Part shown: positions 28,446 to 38,239 of the stretch, piece by piece | Layout: the number at the start of each line of letters is the position of its first letter | Numbering within the stretch: position 1 is the first letter of the stretch | DNA from: Sphingomonas sp. CFBP 13720 | GTDB taxonomy: Bacteria; Pseudomonadota; Alphaproteobacteria; Sphingomonadales; Sphingomonadaceae | Reading direction: 5' to 3' | Assembly: GCF_014842075.1 (NCBI RefSeq) | Contig: NZ_JACYVA010000001.1 | Coordinates: 62,001 to 126,000 of the forward strand | DNA: 64,000 bases | Position numbers and translations under genes: made by a program | Notes under the pieces: model-generated | Told to the model about the DNA's origin: nothing | Seen by the model: only the letters and a program-made list of their open reading frames with translations | Database searches by the model: none

Positions 28446-29007
28446 GCACCGCGTCGGCATCCTGATTTCGGGTCGGGGATCGAACATGGCTGCGCTGATC
28501 GCGGCGGCGGAGGATACCGCGTGTCCGTTCGAGGTCGTGCTGGTCGCGTCGGACCGTCCCGATGCGGCCGGGCTGGCCGATGCCGCGTCATGCGGCATCG
28601 CGACCTTCGCCCGGTCGCCGCGCGGTATTCCGAAAGCGGAATATGAAGCCGCGATCGACGACGCTTTGCGGGCGGCAGGCGTCGGCACGATCGCACTGGC
28701 CGGATATATGCGTTTGTTATCCGGGGATTTCGTTGCAGCTTGGCGCGATCGGATCGTCAATATCCATCCTTCGCTGCTGCCTGCGTACAAAGGGCTCGAT
28801 ACGCATGCCCGCGCGATCGCGGCGGGCGATGCCGAAGCGGGCTGTTCGGTGCACGTCGTCACCGAGGAACTGGATGCCGGGAGCGTATTGGGTCAGGCAC
28901 GCGTTCCGATCCTGCCCGACGACACAGCGGACACGCTGGCGGCGCGGGTGCTGGTGGAGGAACATCGCCTCTACCCGCGCATCCTTGCGGAGTATGTGAC
29001 ACGATGA
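28438..29007 (+). CDS. purN: Phosphoribosylglycinamide formyltransferase
   Basis: A 189-residue folate-dependent GAR transformylase. The N-terminal [16 protein letters not shown], the active-site segment [20 protein letters not shown] (catalytic Asn and His) and the downstream Asp in [12 protein letters not shown] are intact. The start is a TTG at 28438, inside the end of purM; no ATG or GTG fits the expected N terminus. The unusual start and overlap suggest translational coupling, with purN made at a set ratio to purM. Confidence 0.94.
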   Translation: MARHRVGILISGRGSNMAALIAAAEDTACPFEVVLVASDRPDAAGLADAASCGIATFARSPRGIPKAEYEAAIDDALRAAGVGTIALAGYMRLLSGDFVAAWRDRIVNIHPSLLPAYKGLDTHARAIAAGDAEAGCSVHVVTEELDAGSVLGQARVPILPDDTADTLAARVLVEEHRLYPRILAEYVTR

Positions 29008-29270
29008 CCACCCTGCCTGCCCGTATCCGCCAAGCCGCGCTGGCGCTTCCCGAAGTCGAGGAACATGGTCAGGACGACGACGTCGTGTTTCGTGTCGCCG
29101 GCACCGAGTTCACCCGGTTCCGTGCGGGCGCGCTGACGGTACGCTGTAACGACGGATGGGACGACGTAGCGCTGGGCGATGATGTCGACTGGCTGCTGGT
29201 CGAAGACCGTATCGCGCGTGCATGGGAACTGTCCGCGCCGCGCGCGTTGCTGGAGGCCGGCGGACGGTGA
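29004..29270 (+). CDS. MmcQ/YjbR-like small protein
   Basis: An 88-residue protein that looks like a shortened YjbR/MmcQ domain: LPARIRQAALALPEVEEHGQDDDVVFRVAG at the N terminus and VDWLLVEDRIARAWELSAPRAL at the C terminus match the double-wing DNA-binding-like fold. Family members are usually 110-120 residues. It starts inside the purN stop (ATGA) and its own stop overlaps the next GTG start. No target or role is known. Confidence 0.75.
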   Translation: MTTLPARIRQAALALPEVEEHGQDDDVVFRVAGTEFTRFRAGALTVRCNDGWDDVALGDDVDWLLVEDRIARAWELSAPRALLEAGGR

Positions 29271-29878
29271 GCGAAGCGGACGAGGCACGTGCCACGCGCC
29301 GCCGCTGGATCACCCTTGCGGAAGGCGTGGCCGTTGCGGGCGTCCTGATCGGCGGGCTGAGCCTGTGGAATAATTACGACGAGCGACGCGGTGCCGCTGC
29401 CGACCGTGCCGCCGCCAGCGCATCGGCCGACCGGGCGAAGGCGGTACTGGCGATCGTAGCGACGCCGGCGGCGGGCGGCGACCGGCTGGACCTTTCCGAC
29501 GCGAACCACCGGATCGAACGGATCACGCTCACCCTCCCCCCGGCGTTGAAAGTGGCGGACAAGACCAGCATCGGCGATCCCGCGATCCTTGCCGACTGGG
29601 TTCGTTCGCCATTGCTGGCGATCACCGATGGCGGGGCCGACGACCTGGAAGGACGATTGCCGGTCGCGCTGACCGCCACGTGGTGGGATGGCGATACCGA
29701 GCGTCGCAGTACCGCGATCTACGATCTGGTGTTCGTCACGAGCGGCCGACTGGTCGGGGGTCGATCGCTGCACCTGAAAGCACTGGCGCGGCGTGAAGCG
29801 GCGAAAGGTGGCGTCGGGCGACGGCTTGATACGCTCTGGGCGCAGGAGCTGGGACGGCTGGCCGCGCCGAAGCCGTAA
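29267..29878 (+). CDS. Single-pass membrane protein of unknown function
   Basis: A 203-residue protein beginning with GTG in the stop of the YjbR-like gene (GTGA). A basic N terminus (RATRRRWITL) leads into one membrane helix (about residues 15-36, GVAVAGVLIGGLSLW). The remainder is hydrophilic and probably periplasmic, with an Ala-rich coiled stretch (about residues 43-62) and a beta-rich domain. I recognise no family. It is the last gene of the purM-purN run. Confidence 0.7.
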   Translation: MSEADEARATRRRWITLAEGVAVAGVLIGGLSLWNNYDERRGAAADRAAASASADRAKAVLAIVATPAAGGDRLDLSDANHRIERITLTLPPALKVADKTSIGDPAILADWVRSPLLAITDGGADDLEGRLPVALTATWWDGDTERRSTAIYDLVFVTSGRLVGGRSLHLKALARREAAKGGVGRRLDTLWAQELGRLAAPKP

Positions 29879-29997
29879 AAAATGCTCGCCGCAACGGCGG
29901 ACGAAGTCGCGTGGATGACGGGACGAAGTGTGTGTCCCATGCGACGCAGGTCGATAGTTGAGCGCGGCCCGGGGTCGGCCAGCCCAATAGCCGAAGC

Positions 29998-30029
29998 GGG
30001 CGGCGTGCGGACCAGCCGGCACGCCGCCC
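29998..30029 (-). terminator. Hairpin after ndk
   Basis: A perfect 11-bp GC-rich stem, GGGCGGCGTGC (29998-30008) with GCACGCCGCCC (30019-30029) and a 10-base loop, lies six bases beyond the ndk stop. There is no strong T-tract on either strand. It most likely ends ndk transcription and may also serve the converging purine operon. Confidence 0.6.
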
Positions 30030-30035
30030 GAACCA

Positions 30036-30458
30036 TCAGCCGACGATTTCGTCGGCGGTGAAGAAATACTCGATCTCGATCTTCGCATTCTCTTCTGAAT
30101 CCGAACCGTGGACGCTGTTCGCCTCGATCGATTCGGCCAGTTCCTTGCGGATCGTGCCCGCATCGGCATTGGCGGGGTTGGTCGCGCCCATGATGTCGCG
30201 GTTCGCCTGAACGGCGTTCTCGCCTTCCAGAACCTGCACGACTACCGGGCCGGAAATCATGAATTCGACGAGGTCGTTGAAGAACGGGCGTTCGCGATGG
30301 ACGCCGTAAAAGCCTTCGGCCTGTTCGCGGGTCATCTGGATACGCTTTGAGGCGACGACGCGCAGGCCGGCTTCCTCCAGCATCTTGGTGACGGCACCGG
30401 TCAGGTTGCGACGGGTCGCATCGGGCTTGATGATCGAAAAGGTACGGGTGGCGGCCAT
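30036..30458 (-). CDS. ndk: Nucleoside diphosphate kinase
   Basis: A 140-residue enzyme transferring the terminal phosphate between nucleoside triphosphates and diphosphates. The start [18 protein letters not shown] is typical, and the phospho-histidine lies in the signature [12 protein letters not shown] (near residue 117). Length and motifs are those of bacterial Ndk. It is 79 bases downstream of holC on the same strand and could have its own promoter. Confidence 0.98.
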   Translation of the reverse strand: MAATRTFSIIKPDATRRNLTGAVTKMLEEAGLRVVASKRIQMTREQAEGFYGVHRERPFFNDLVEFMISGPVVVQVLEGENAVQANRDIMGATNPANADAGTIRKELAESIEANSVHGSDSEENAKIEIEYFFTADEIVG

Positions 30459-30537
30459 GGTGGTCGCTGCTCCTGATACTAAAGGTTGCGGGAAAGGTCG
30501 CGGCTCCCCTAGTCGCCATGGCTGCGACAGGCAAGTA

Positions 30538-30975
30538 TCACGCCGCCTGTTCCCAGCCGCCCTCGCCCTGCCGCCAATAGCGGCGTTCGACCCCGTCGCG
30601 ACCGGCCAGTTCCTTCCACGCGATCCGCGCGCGATCGATCGCGTCGTCGGCAAAGAAATGGAACGCCCGGTCGAACGTCAGCGCGCCGTCGCGCCATTCC
30701 CCGTCGACGATGGCGACGGATCGCGCGCCATTGGCCGGATCGATCGTGCCGGCGATCAGCACTGCCTGCAACGCAGCTTCCCCCTCCCCCGCCTGTGCAT
30801 GCGGCAGGAAACTGTCAGGTGCGGAGGTCCACAGCAGACGGTCGATCGACTGGCGCTGTCCGGCGTCGGCCGAAACGACCAGCAACCGGCCGCCATCGGC
30901 ATGCACCTTGCCAGCGATACGGGGCAGCACACGGTCGAGCGGGCTGCGCGTGAGGTGGTAGAAGTCGACCTTCAC
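30538..30975 (-). CDS. holC: DNA polymerase III chi subunit
   Basis: A 145-residue protein of the HolC family, the clamp-loader accessory subunit that links polymerase III to single-strand binding protein. It starts [19 protein letters not shown] and contains the typical [17 protein letters not shown] segment (about residues 47-63). I chose the GTG at 30975, which matches the family N terminus and leaves 34 bases after pepA; the in-frame ATG at 31059 would overlap pepA by 50 bases. A pepA-holC pair is common across proteobacteria. Confidence 0.92.
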   Translation of the reverse strand: MKVDFYHLTRSPLDRVLPRIAGKVHADGGRLLVVSADAGQRQSIDRLLWTSAPDSFLPHAQAGEGEAALQAVLIAGTIDPANGARSVAIVDGEWRDGALTFDRAFHFFADDAIDRARIAWKELAGRDGVERRYWRQGEGGWEQAA

Positions 30976-31009
30976 GACAGCACGTTCGTCCGGCGGGTGC
31001 GGTTCGGGC

Positions 31010-32488
31010 TCACCCCTCGAAATTGTCGGCGACGAACCGGTCGAGCAGGCGCACGCCATAGCCGGTCGCGCCCTTGTCGTGATGGTTACCGGGCTTGTCG
31101 GCCCACACCATGCCCGCGATGTCGAGGTGCGCCCAACGCACGCCTTCGTCGACGAAGCGCTTCAGGAACTGCGCCGCCGTGATCGAACCCGCGCCGCGCG
31201 GTCCGATGTTCTTCATGTCGGCGATCGGCGAGTCGATCAGCTTGTCGTAGGCTGGCGACAGCGGGAAACGCCACAACAGGTCGCCCGACGCGCGCGACGC
31301 CGCCAGCAACTCATCTGCCAGCGAATCGTCATTGGCGAACAGGCCGCCATGTTCGTTGCCGAGGCTGATGATCATCGCGCCGGTCAGTGTAGCGAGATCG
31401 ACGATGGTCTTCGGATTATGATGCCGCTGGACCCAGGTCAGCACGTCGCACAGCACCAGCCGCCCTTCGGCATCGGTGTTGAGCACTTCGATCGTCTGCC
31501 CCGACATGCTGGTCACCACGTCGCCGGGGCGCATCGCCTTGCCGTCGGGCATGTTCTCGACCAGTCCGACCACGCCGATCACATTGGCCTTGGCCTTGCG
31601 CGTGGCGATCGCCTTCATCGCGCCCGCGACCGCACCCGCGCCGCCCATGTCCCACTTCATGTCTTCCATGCCGGGTCCGGGCTTGAGCGAGATGCCGCCG
31701 GTGTCGAAGGTCACGCCCTTGCCGACCAGCGCGAGGTCGACATCGCCCGCGCCCTTGCCGTTCCAGCGCATCGCGAGCAGGCGCGCGTCCTTTTCGGAAC
31801 CAAGGCTGACGCCGAGCAATGCTCCCATGCCCTCTTCCGCCATCTGGCGCTCGTCGAGAATGGTCAGCTCGATGCCCAAGGCTTCGAGTTCGCGACAGCG
31901 TTCGACGAAGCTGACCGGATACAGGATGTTGGGCGGATCGGTGACGAGGCTGCGCGTCAGGTCCATACCCTGGCTGACGGCGTCGGCACCCATGAAGTCA
32001 CGGTCCGTCCCGTCGGGCGTGCCGACGAGGATCAGTCCGGTCAGCGTCGGCTTCGACTTTTCGGGAAGGCGCGTGCGATACGCGTCGTGACGCCAGCCGC
32101 GCTGCGTCGCGGTCGCCGCGAAGCGCGCGACCGCCTTGCCCGATGGTGGCGTCTCCAGCGTGGAAAAGTCGACGGTCATCACGGTCAGGCCGGACAACAG
32201 GAACCGACCGACCAGCGCGCCGCCCGCCTTTTCCATCGCCGCTTCGCCGCCATCACCGATGCCGATCAGGATAACGCGGCCCGCCTCATCGCCTGCGGGC
32301 ACGAAGACTTCGGCGATCGATCCCGCCTCGCCCTCGAAACGGCCTGCGCGTGCAGCGCCCGCTACCAGCGTTGCGACGGCATCGTCCAGACCGGCCTGCG
32401 CAATCCGGTCGTTCCCGCCCGAAGCGATCGGCAGGACGAGGGCGGCGGCGTTTCCACGGTCTGGCGCAAACTGGATCGAGATCGACAT
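31010..32488 (-). CDS. pepA: Leucyl aminopeptidase (M17)
   Basis: A 492-residue cytosolic dizinc aminopeptidase of the M17 family. The C-terminal catalytic domain shows VGKGVTFDTGGISLKPGPGM (metal Lys and Asp), the signature NTDAEGRLVLCD, and the ATLTGAMIISLG segment. The N-terminal domain is full length. ATG at 32488 is preferred over 32494 because AAGG lies six bases before it. It diverges from lptD. A second, distinct M17 enzyme is encoded at 61345-62724. Confidence 0.95.
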   Translation of the reverse strand: MSISIQFAPDRGNAAALVLPIASGGNDRIAQAGLDDAVATLVAGAARAGRFEGEAGSIAEVFVPAGDEAGRVILIGIGDGGEAAMEKAGGALVGRFLLSGLTVMTVDFSTLETPPSGKAVARFAATATQRGWRHDAYRTRLPEKSKPTLTGLILVGTPDGTDRDFMGADAVSQGMDLTRSLVTDPPNILYPVSFVERCRELEALGIELTILDERQMAEEGMGALLGVSLGSEKDARLLAMRWNGKGAGDVDLALVGKGVTFDTGGISLKPGPGMEDMKWDMGGAGAVAGAMKAIATRKAKANVIGVVGLVENMPDGKAMRPGDVVTSMSGQTIEVLNTDAEGRLVLCDVLTWVQRHHNPKTIVDLATLTGAMIISLGNEHGGLFANDDSLADELLAASRASGDLLWRFPLSPAYDKLIDSPIADMKNIGPRGAGSITAAQFLKRFVDEGVRWAHLDIAGMVWADKPGNHHDKGATGYGVRLLDRFVADNFEG

Positions 32489-32633
32489 GGGCATCCTTCA
32501 TACTTCGATCGTCCTGATAGGCCGCTCGGGTGAGGAAGGTAAAGCGGGCGGACGGCGATTGCGGTTCCCGGCATCCGATGCGATAGGCCGGGACGGCACG
32601 CCGGTTGCGGGCAGGATTTGGGGAACGGGAACA

Positions 32634-34883
32634 GTGAAGCGCGGGTTCGGGTCGCTGGCGTATGGCCTGACGCTTGCCGTCGCGGGAACGCTTGCCGGTC
32701 CCGTGAAGGCGCAGGATCTGCAGGATCGCGGCGTTGCGCCGCCGCGCCCCGAAAGCGCGCTGCCGACGCCACCGGCCGAGGGCCAGATCGATTTTTCCGC
32801 CGACCAGCTTCAATATGATACCGACGCCGATATCGTTACGGCATCGGGCGAGGTACGGTTGCTGCGCGAGGGTAACCGGCTGCGCGCGGACCGCGTGACG
32901 TGGAACCGCAAGACCGGGAAGGTCGTGGCCGAAGGCGCCATCGCCGTCACCAACCCGCAGGGCGACGTCGCCTATGGCGACCGGATCGAGTTGACCGATA
33001 CGCTGAAGGACGGCGCGGTCGACAATATGCTGGTCGTGCTGGACGAGGGTGGCCGGCTGGCCGCACGGCGCGGGACGCGCGAAGCGAACGGCGTGGTCGA
33101 TGTCGAAGACGCTGCCTACACCCCGTGTGCGGTGACCGATTCGGCGGGATGCCCGAAGAATCCGTCGTGGAAGATTACCGCCGTCCGCGTCCGCTACGAT
33201 CCGCTGACCGAGCGTATTCGGTACACCGGCGCCGGACTGACCGTATTCGGGCTGCCGACCATCCCGCTGCCGTCCTTTTCGCATTCGATCGGCAACAACA
33301 GCGATTCGGGGCTGCTGGCCCCGTCGATCCGGCTGGACCGGGTAAACGGGGTCGAGGTCGCGGTTCCGTATTTCATCAGCATCGCGCGCAACCGCGACCT
33401 GACCGTGACGCCGCACGTCTTCACCGCCGTCCTGCCGATGATCGAGGCCGAGTATCGCGCGCTTACCGGCAACGGTGCCTATCGCGTGTCGGGCTATGCC
33501 ACGGTCAGCCGGCGCAGCGACGATCTGGTGCTGGGTCAGACGCCGACCGGCAGCGAACAGTCGTTCCGCGGATATGTCGATGCCACCGGCCGGTTCCAGA
33601 TCGATCCGTACTGGAGCGTATCGGGATCGCTGCGCTACACCACCGACCAGACGTTCCTGCGCCGCTACGACATCTCGCGCGACGACCGGCTTCGCAACAA
33701 CGTGTCGGTCGAACGGATCGACCGCGATTCGATGCTGACGATCAGCGGCTGGGCGGTGCAGACGCTGCGCGTCGGAGACGATCAGGGGATGCAGCCGGTC
33801 GCGCTGCCCGAAATCGACTATCGCCGCCGCTTTCCCGGGTTGCTGGGTGGCGTGGCGCAGGTCCAGCTCAACACGCTGGCGATCGGCCGATCCGAAGGGC
33901 AGGATACGCAGCGCGCCTTCGCGTCGGCGCGGTGGGATCTGACTCGCTATACCCGTTGGGGACAGGAAGTGACGGTGACGGCCTATGGCCGCGCCGATGC
34001 GTACAACACCAACGATACGATCGACACCGCCGTGCTCAGCTATCGCGGCGACGAAGGCTTCACCCCGCGCGGAATCGCCGCGCTGGCGGTCGACATACGC
34101 TGGCCGTTCGTCGGGGCGATCGGTGCGGGGACGCAGCGCATCTCGCCGCGTTTGCAGATGGTCGCGTCGCCCAAGATCGCGAACCTCGCCGTGCCGAACG
34201 AGGATGCGCGCGCCGTCGATCTCGAGGATTCGAACCTGTTCGCGCTGAACCGCTTCGCCGGGTACGACCGGTTCGAGGATACGACGCGCCTCACCTATGG
34301 CCTCGACTATGCGCTCGACCTGCCCGGCGTGGCGGTGCAGGCGACGGTCGGGCAAAGCTATCGCGCGACGGAGCGGGCGACGATCCTGCCCAGCGGCACG
34401 GGGCTGGACGACCGGTTTTCGGACATCGTCGGACGCACCGACATACGGTTTCGCGAATTCGTGAGCTTCACCCACCGCTACCGGCTGGACAAGGACGGGG
34501 CCAAGCTGCGCCGCAACGAGATCGATGCGACGTTCGGATCGCGGCGCACCTATGTCCAGCTCGGTTATCTGCGCCTGAACCGCGATATCGACGAACTGGA
34601 GGATTTGCAGGATCGCGAGGAGGTTCGCGTCGCCGGACGCGTCGCGATCGGTCCGTTCTGGTCGGCGTTCGCGTCGGGGACGCTCGACCTGACCGACCGG
34701 TCCGAAGACGCGCTGTCGGTCGCCGACGGTTTCGACCCGATCCGCCACCGGATCGGTGCGCAATATGAGGACGACTGCCTGCGGCTGGGCCTGACGTGGA
34801 AGCGCGATTACCAGCGGATCGGCGACGCGCGCAGCGGCAACAGCTATCTCGTGACGCTGGCATTCAAGAATTTGGGACGATAA
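32634..34883 (+). CDS. lptD: LPS-assembly outer membrane protein LptD
   Basis: A 749-residue outer-membrane beta-barrel that places lipopolysaccharide on the cell surface. A signal peptide (about residues 1-27, ending GPVKAQ) precedes an LptA-like jellyroll domain (DFSADQLQYDTDADIVTASGEV onward). A Cys pair YTPCAVTDSAGCPKNP and a C-terminal Cys in YEDDCLRLG could form the family's disulfide. The rest alternates beta strands with aromatic girdles. The GTG at 32634, preceded by GGGAACGGGA, is taken as the start. It opens lptD-surA-pdxA-rsmA, the same order as in E. coli. Confidence 0.95.
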   Translation: MKRGFGSLAYGLTLAVAGTLAGPVKAQDLQDRGVAPPRPESALPTPPAEGQIDFSADQLQYDTDADIVTASGEVRLLREGNRLRADRVTWNRKTGKVVAEGAIAVTNPQGDVAYGDRIELTDTLKDGAVDNMLVVLDEGGRLAARRGTREANGVVDVEDAAYTPCAVTDSAGCPKNPSWKITAVRVRYDPLTERIRYTGAGLTVFGLPTIPLPSFSHSIGNNSDSGLLAPSIRLDRVNGVEVAVPYFISIARNRDLTVTPHVFTAVLPMIEAEYRALTGNGAYRVSGYATVSRRSDDLVLGQTPTGSEQSFRGYVDATGRFQIDPYWSVSGSLRYTTDQTFLRRYDISRDDRLRNNVSVERIDRDSMLTISGWAVQTLRVGDDQGMQPVALPEIDYRRRFPGLLGGVAQVQLNTLAIGRSEGQDTQRAFASARWDLTRYTRWGQEVTVTAYGRADAYNTNDTIDTAVLSYRGDEGFTPRGIAALAVDIRWPFVGAIGAGTQRISPRLQMVASPKIANLAVPNEDARAVDLEDSNLFALNRFAGYDRFEDTTRLTYGLDYALDLPGVAVQATVGQSYRATERATILPSGTGLDDRFSDIVGRTDIRFREFVSFTHRYRLDKDGAKLRRNEIDATFGSRRTYVQLGYLRLNRDIDELEDLQDREEVRVAGRVAIGPFWSAFASGTLDLTDRSEDALSVADGFDPIRHRIGAQYEDDCLRLGLTWKRDYQRIGDARSGNSYLVTLAFKNLGR

Positions 34884-34902
34884 GGCTGGGTTCAGCCGCG
34901 CC

Positions 34903-34919
34903 GGGCCATCAATTGGCCC
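34903..34919 (+). repeat. Short palindrome in the lptD-surA junction
   Basis: An inverted repeat GGGCCA (34903-34908) and TGGCCC (34914-34919) with a 5-base loop sits 20 bases after the lptD stop and just before an in-frame ATG at 34922. There is no T-run. It could modulate surA translation or message processing; this is a guess. Confidence 0.4.
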
Positions 34920-34951
34920 TAATGGTTCGGCACCGCGTCATCGACGCGCGC

Positions 34952-36331
34952 ATGGGATTGTACGACCAAGTGAAGAACAACATCGTGAATGTCGGCCGGA
35001 TCGGCCGTTCGATCGCCGGGCTGACCATGCTGGCCGCGGCTTCCGCGCTCGTCGCGCAAACCGTCGGCGATGGGCAGCAGGTGCCCGGCGCCGGGCTGAA
35101 CCTGCCGGGCAACCCGACGATCTTCGGCAAGCTGGACCCCAATATCCGAAAGCCGACCGCGATCGTGAACGACACCGTGCTCACCGGCACCGACGTCGAT
35201 CAGCGGATGGCGTTGATCGTCGCGCTGAACGAACTCAAGCTGAGCGACGAGGACCGCGAGGTGCTGCGCGCACAGGTCGTCCGCCAGTTGATCGACGAGA
35301 CGCTTCAGATCCAGCAGGCCAAGGCCAAGGACATCACGATCGTTCCGGCGGAACTGGACCAGAGCTTCAATGGCCTGTCGAAGCGGAGGTTCAACCAGAC
35401 GCCCGACCAGTTGCGTGCCTATCTGCGACAGGTCGGATCGTCCGACCGTTCGCTGCGTCGCCAGATCGAGGGCGAACTGGCGTGGAGCCGGCTGTTGCGC
35501 AAGCAGGTCGAGCCGTTCGTGAACGTCGGCGACGAAGAGGTCGCGGCGGTCATCGCCCGACTGGAAGCGTCCAAGGGCGCCGACGAATATCATCTCCGCG
35601 AAATCTATCTGTCCGCCACGCCCGACCGCGCGCCCGAAGTGACGCAGGCGATGCAGAAGATGATCGAACAGATTCGCCAAGGCGCGCCATTCGAATATTT
35701 CGCGCGCAACTTCTCCGAAGCGTCGACCCGTGCGGTCGGCGGCGATCTGGACTGGGTGCGGATCAACATGCTGCCCGACCCGCTGCAGCGTGCGGCGACA
35801 TCGATGCAGGTGGGCCAGATCGCCGGACCGATCGAGGTGCCGGGTGGGTATTCCATCCTGTATCTTGCGGACAAGCGACAGGTGCTGACCGCCGATCCGC
35901 GCGATGCGAAGCTGTCGCTGCGCCAGCTGTTCCTGCCGTTCCCGGCGGGCACCACCGAAGCGCAGGCGGCGCAGCGGGTCGAAGCGTTCGCCAACGCGAC
36001 GCAGGGTATCCGAGGTTGCGGCGACGCGACGAAGGTTGCGCAGACGTTGAAGGCGGAGATCGTCGACAACGACGCCGTCGTGATTCGCAGCCTGCCCCCC
36101 GCGCTTCAGGAAATGATACTGAAGTTGAACGTGGGTCAGTCGACTCCGCCGTTCGGTTCGCCGAAGGATGGTGTGCGCGTGCTCATCATGTGCGGTCGCG
36201 ACGATCCGCGGACGGCGGGCATTCCGACGCCGCAGCAGATTCAGGCGGGACTGGAACAGGAACGCGTCAACCTGCGCGCGCAGCGCATGCTGCGCGATCT
36301 GCGTCGCGACGCGGTGATCGAGTATCGCTGA
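34952..36331 (+). CDS. surA: Periplasmic chaperone/peptidyl-prolyl isomerase SurA
   Basis: A periplasmic foldase for outer-membrane proteins, about 459 residues. An N-terminal signal (hydrophobic core SIAGLTMLAAASALVAQ) precedes the SurA N-domain (IVNDTVLTGTDVDQRMALIVALNEL) and a parvulin-like PPIC domain (about residues 210-310: EYHLREIYLSATPD, QGAPFEYFARNFSEAST, GGDLDWVRI). A second, degenerate PPIC region follows. Possible starts are 34922 (ATG), 34952 (ATG) and 34970 (GTG); none has a clear ribosome site, so the exact N terminus is uncertain. It sits directly after lptD, one of its natural clients. Confidence 0.92.
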   Translation: MGLYDQVKNNIVNVGRIGRSIAGLTMLAAASALVAQTVGDGQQVPGAGLNLPGNPTIFGKLDPNIRKPTAIVNDTVLTGTDVDQRMALIVALNELKLSDEDREVLRAQVVRQLIDETLQIQQAKAKDITIVPAELDQSFNGLSKRRFNQTPDQLRAYLRQVGSSDRSLRRQIEGELAWSRLLRKQVEPFVNVGDEEVAAVIARLEASKGADEYHLREIYLSATPDRAPEVTQAMQKMIEQIRQGAPFEYFARNFSEASTRAVGGDLDWVRINMLPDPLQRAATSMQVGQIAGPIEVPGGYSILYLADKRQVLTADPRDAKLSLRQLFLPFPAGTTEAQAAQRVEAFANATQGIRGCGDATKVAQTLKAEIVDNDAVVIRSLPPALQEMILKLNVGQSTPPFGSPKDGVRVLIMCGRDDPRTAGIPTPQQIQAGLEQERVNLRAQRMLRDLRRDAVIEYR

Positions 36332-36335
36332 CGCC

Positions 36336-37334
36336 ATGACTGCGCCCCTGCCGCTCGCGATATCGATGGGTGATCCCGCCGGGATCGGGCCGGAAGTGAT
36401 CGCCAAGGCTTGGGGCGCACGCGATGTAGAACGGTTGCCGCCGTTCTTTGCGGTCGGCGACGAACGGGCGGTGCGGCAGATTTGGGCCGGTCCGGTCGAA
36501 CGGATCGGGCATCCGGGTGAAGCGGTGCAGGTATTCGCCCGCGCGCTGCCCGTGCTGTCGGTGGTCGATGGCGGCACGATCGATCCCGGCCGTCCCGATA
36601 TCGACGGCGCGCGCTGTGCGTTGCAGGCGCTGGAACTGGCTGCCGGACTTGCCCGGTCCGATTCGGCGGCGGGACTGGTCACCGGGCCGGTCAGCAAGGC
36701 CGAACTGTATCGCATCGGCTTCACCTATCCTGGGCAGACCGAGTTCGTTGCCGAACGCTGCGGCGTATCGCGCGAGAATGCGGTGATGATGCTGGCCGGC
36801 CCGACGTTGCGCGTCGTGCCGATCACGATCCATGTGCCGCTGTCGGCGGTCCGCGACCTGCTGACGATCGATCTGGTGGTGGCACGGGCGCGGGCAACGG
36901 CGCGCGGACTGACGCGTGATTTCGGCATAGCCGCGCCACGGCTGGCGATCGCGGGCGTGAACCCTCATGCCGGTGAGGGCGGCGCCATCGGTCGCGAGGA
37001 GATCGAGGTTATGGCCCCCGCCATCGCACAGTTGCGCGTCGAAGGCATCGATATCGTCGGACCGATGGCGGCTGACACGATGTTCCATCCCCGCGCACGT
37101 GCACGGTACGATGCCGCATTATGCGCCTATCACGATCAGGCGCTGATCCCGATCAAGACGCTGCATTTCGACGATGGGGTCAACATCACGCTGGGCCTGC
37201 CGATCGTCCGCACCTCGCCCGATCATGGGACGGCGTTCGACATCGCCGGGCAGGACCGCGCCGAACCCGGTGCGATGATCGCGGCGATCCGCATGGCGGG
37301 CGAGGCGGCGCAGCGTCGCGCGACCGCGAATTGA
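36336..37334 (+). CDS. pdxA: 4-hydroxythreonine-4-phosphate dehydrogenase
   Basis: A 332-residue NAD- and metal-dependent enzyme of pyridoxal phosphate synthesis. Recognisable segments are [13 protein letters not shown] at the N terminus, [23 protein letters not shown], the [14 protein letters not shown] block, and the metal-binding [12 protein letters not shown] near the C terminus. It starts four bases after surA and its stop overlaps the TTG start of rsmA. The gene is not functionally linked to envelope assembly, but this order is widely conserved. Confidence 0.96.
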   Translation: MTAPLPLAISMGDPAGIGPEVIAKAWGARDVERLPPFFAVGDERAVRQIWAGPVERIGHPGEAVQVFARALPVLSVVDGGTIDPGRPDIDGARCALQALELAAGLARSDSAAGLVTGPVSKAELYRIGFTYPGQTEFVAERCGVSRENAVMMLAGPTLRVVPITIHVPLSAVRDLLTIDLVVARARATARGLTRDFGIAAPRLAIAGVNPHAGEGGAIGREEIEVMAPAIAQLRVEGIDIVGPMAADTMFHPRARARYDAALCAYHDQALIPIKTLHFDDGVNITLGLPIVRTSPDHGTAFDIAGQDRAEPGAMIAAIRMAGEAAQRRATAN

Positions 37335-38176
37335 GCGTCACCCCCGTCACCGACCTGCGACCGTTGCGGGAGGTCATCCAGCGCCACGGCCTGTCCGCCA
37401 ACAAAGCGCTGGGCCAGAATTTCCTGTTCGACCAGCAGTTGCTGGCGCGGATCGCGCGCGTGCCCGGCGACCTGCACGAAGCGGAGGTGCTGGAGGTCGG
37501 CCCCGGACCCGGCGGCCTGACGCGTGCGCTGTTGTCGGCGGGTGCCCGCGTCACGGCGATCGAGCGCGACCGGCGCTGTATTCCCGCGCTGGAAGAATTG
37601 GGCGCGGCCTTTCCCGGACGGTTGCGCGTGATCGAAGGCGACGCGTTGGAAATAGACGCCCGCGCGATGTTCGATGGGCGTCCGCACATCGCATCGAATC
37701 TACCGTACAATGTCGGCACGGCGCTGTTCGTCGGTTGGTTGTCGGCGGACTGGGAACCATGGTGGCAAAGCCTGACGCTGATGTTCCAGCGTGAGGTCGC
37801 CGACCGGATCATCGCGCCGACCGATGGCGATGCCTATGGCCGGCTGGCGGTGCTGGCACAGTGGCGCAGCACGGCACGGATCGCAATGCCGGTGCATCGC
37901 AGTGCCTTTACGCCCCCACCCAAGATCATGTCGGCGGTGGTTCATGTTGTCCCCAGCACAGCGCCCGAAGGGGTGAGCATGCGGACGCTGGAGCGGCTGA
38001 CGGCCGCCGCGTTCGGCCAACGGCGCAAGATGCTGCGCCAGAGCCTGAAGGGCGTGGAGGGTGCGTTGGCGGCGGCGGAGACGGTCGGGATCGATCCGAC
38101 CCGCCGGGCGGAAACTGTGAGCGTGAAGGAATTCGTGGCCTTGGCCCGCGTACTGGACGAGGGTCGCCCCGCCTGA
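37331..38176 (+). CDS. rsmA: 16S rRNA dimethyladenosine transferase RsmA (KsgA)
   Basis: A 281-residue SAM-dependent enzyme that dimethylates two adjacent adenosines near the 3' end of 16S rRNA. Motifs are [31 protein letters not shown], the catalytic [12 protein letters not shown], and [17 protein letters not shown] near the C terminus. The start is a TTG at 37331 overlapping the pdxA stop (TTGA); no other in-frame start fits before the conserved N-terminal block. A strong terminator follows. Confidence 0.96.
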   Translation: MSVTPVTDLRPLREVIQRHGLSANKALGQNFLFDQQLLARIARVPGDLHEAEVLEVGPGPGGLTRALLSAGARVTAIERDRRCIPALEELGAAFPGRLRVIEGDALEIDARAMFDGRPHIASNLPYNVGTALFVGWLSADWEPWWQSLTLMFQREVADRIIAPTDGDAYGRLAVLAQWRSTARIAMPVHRSAFTPPPKIMSAVVHVVPSTAPEGVSMRTLERLTAAAFGQRRKMLRQSLKGVEGALAAAETVGIDPTRRAETVSVKEFVALARVLDEGRPA

Positions 38177-38183
38177 CGACTTG

Positions 38184-38221
38184 ACCGATCCCGTCCGGGC
38201 AAGCCGAACGGGATCGGTTTC
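38184..38221 (+). terminator. Rho-independent terminator of the lptD-rsmA operon
   Basis: A perfect 11-bp stem, ACCGATCCCGT (38184-38194) with ACGGGATCGGT (38208-38218), has a 13-base loop and ends in TTT. It lies between the convergent rsmA and SDR genes. The mirrored A at its other edge means it may also work for the minus-strand genes. Confidence 0.8.
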
Positions 38222-38239
38222 GATGCACGTACGGCGGGG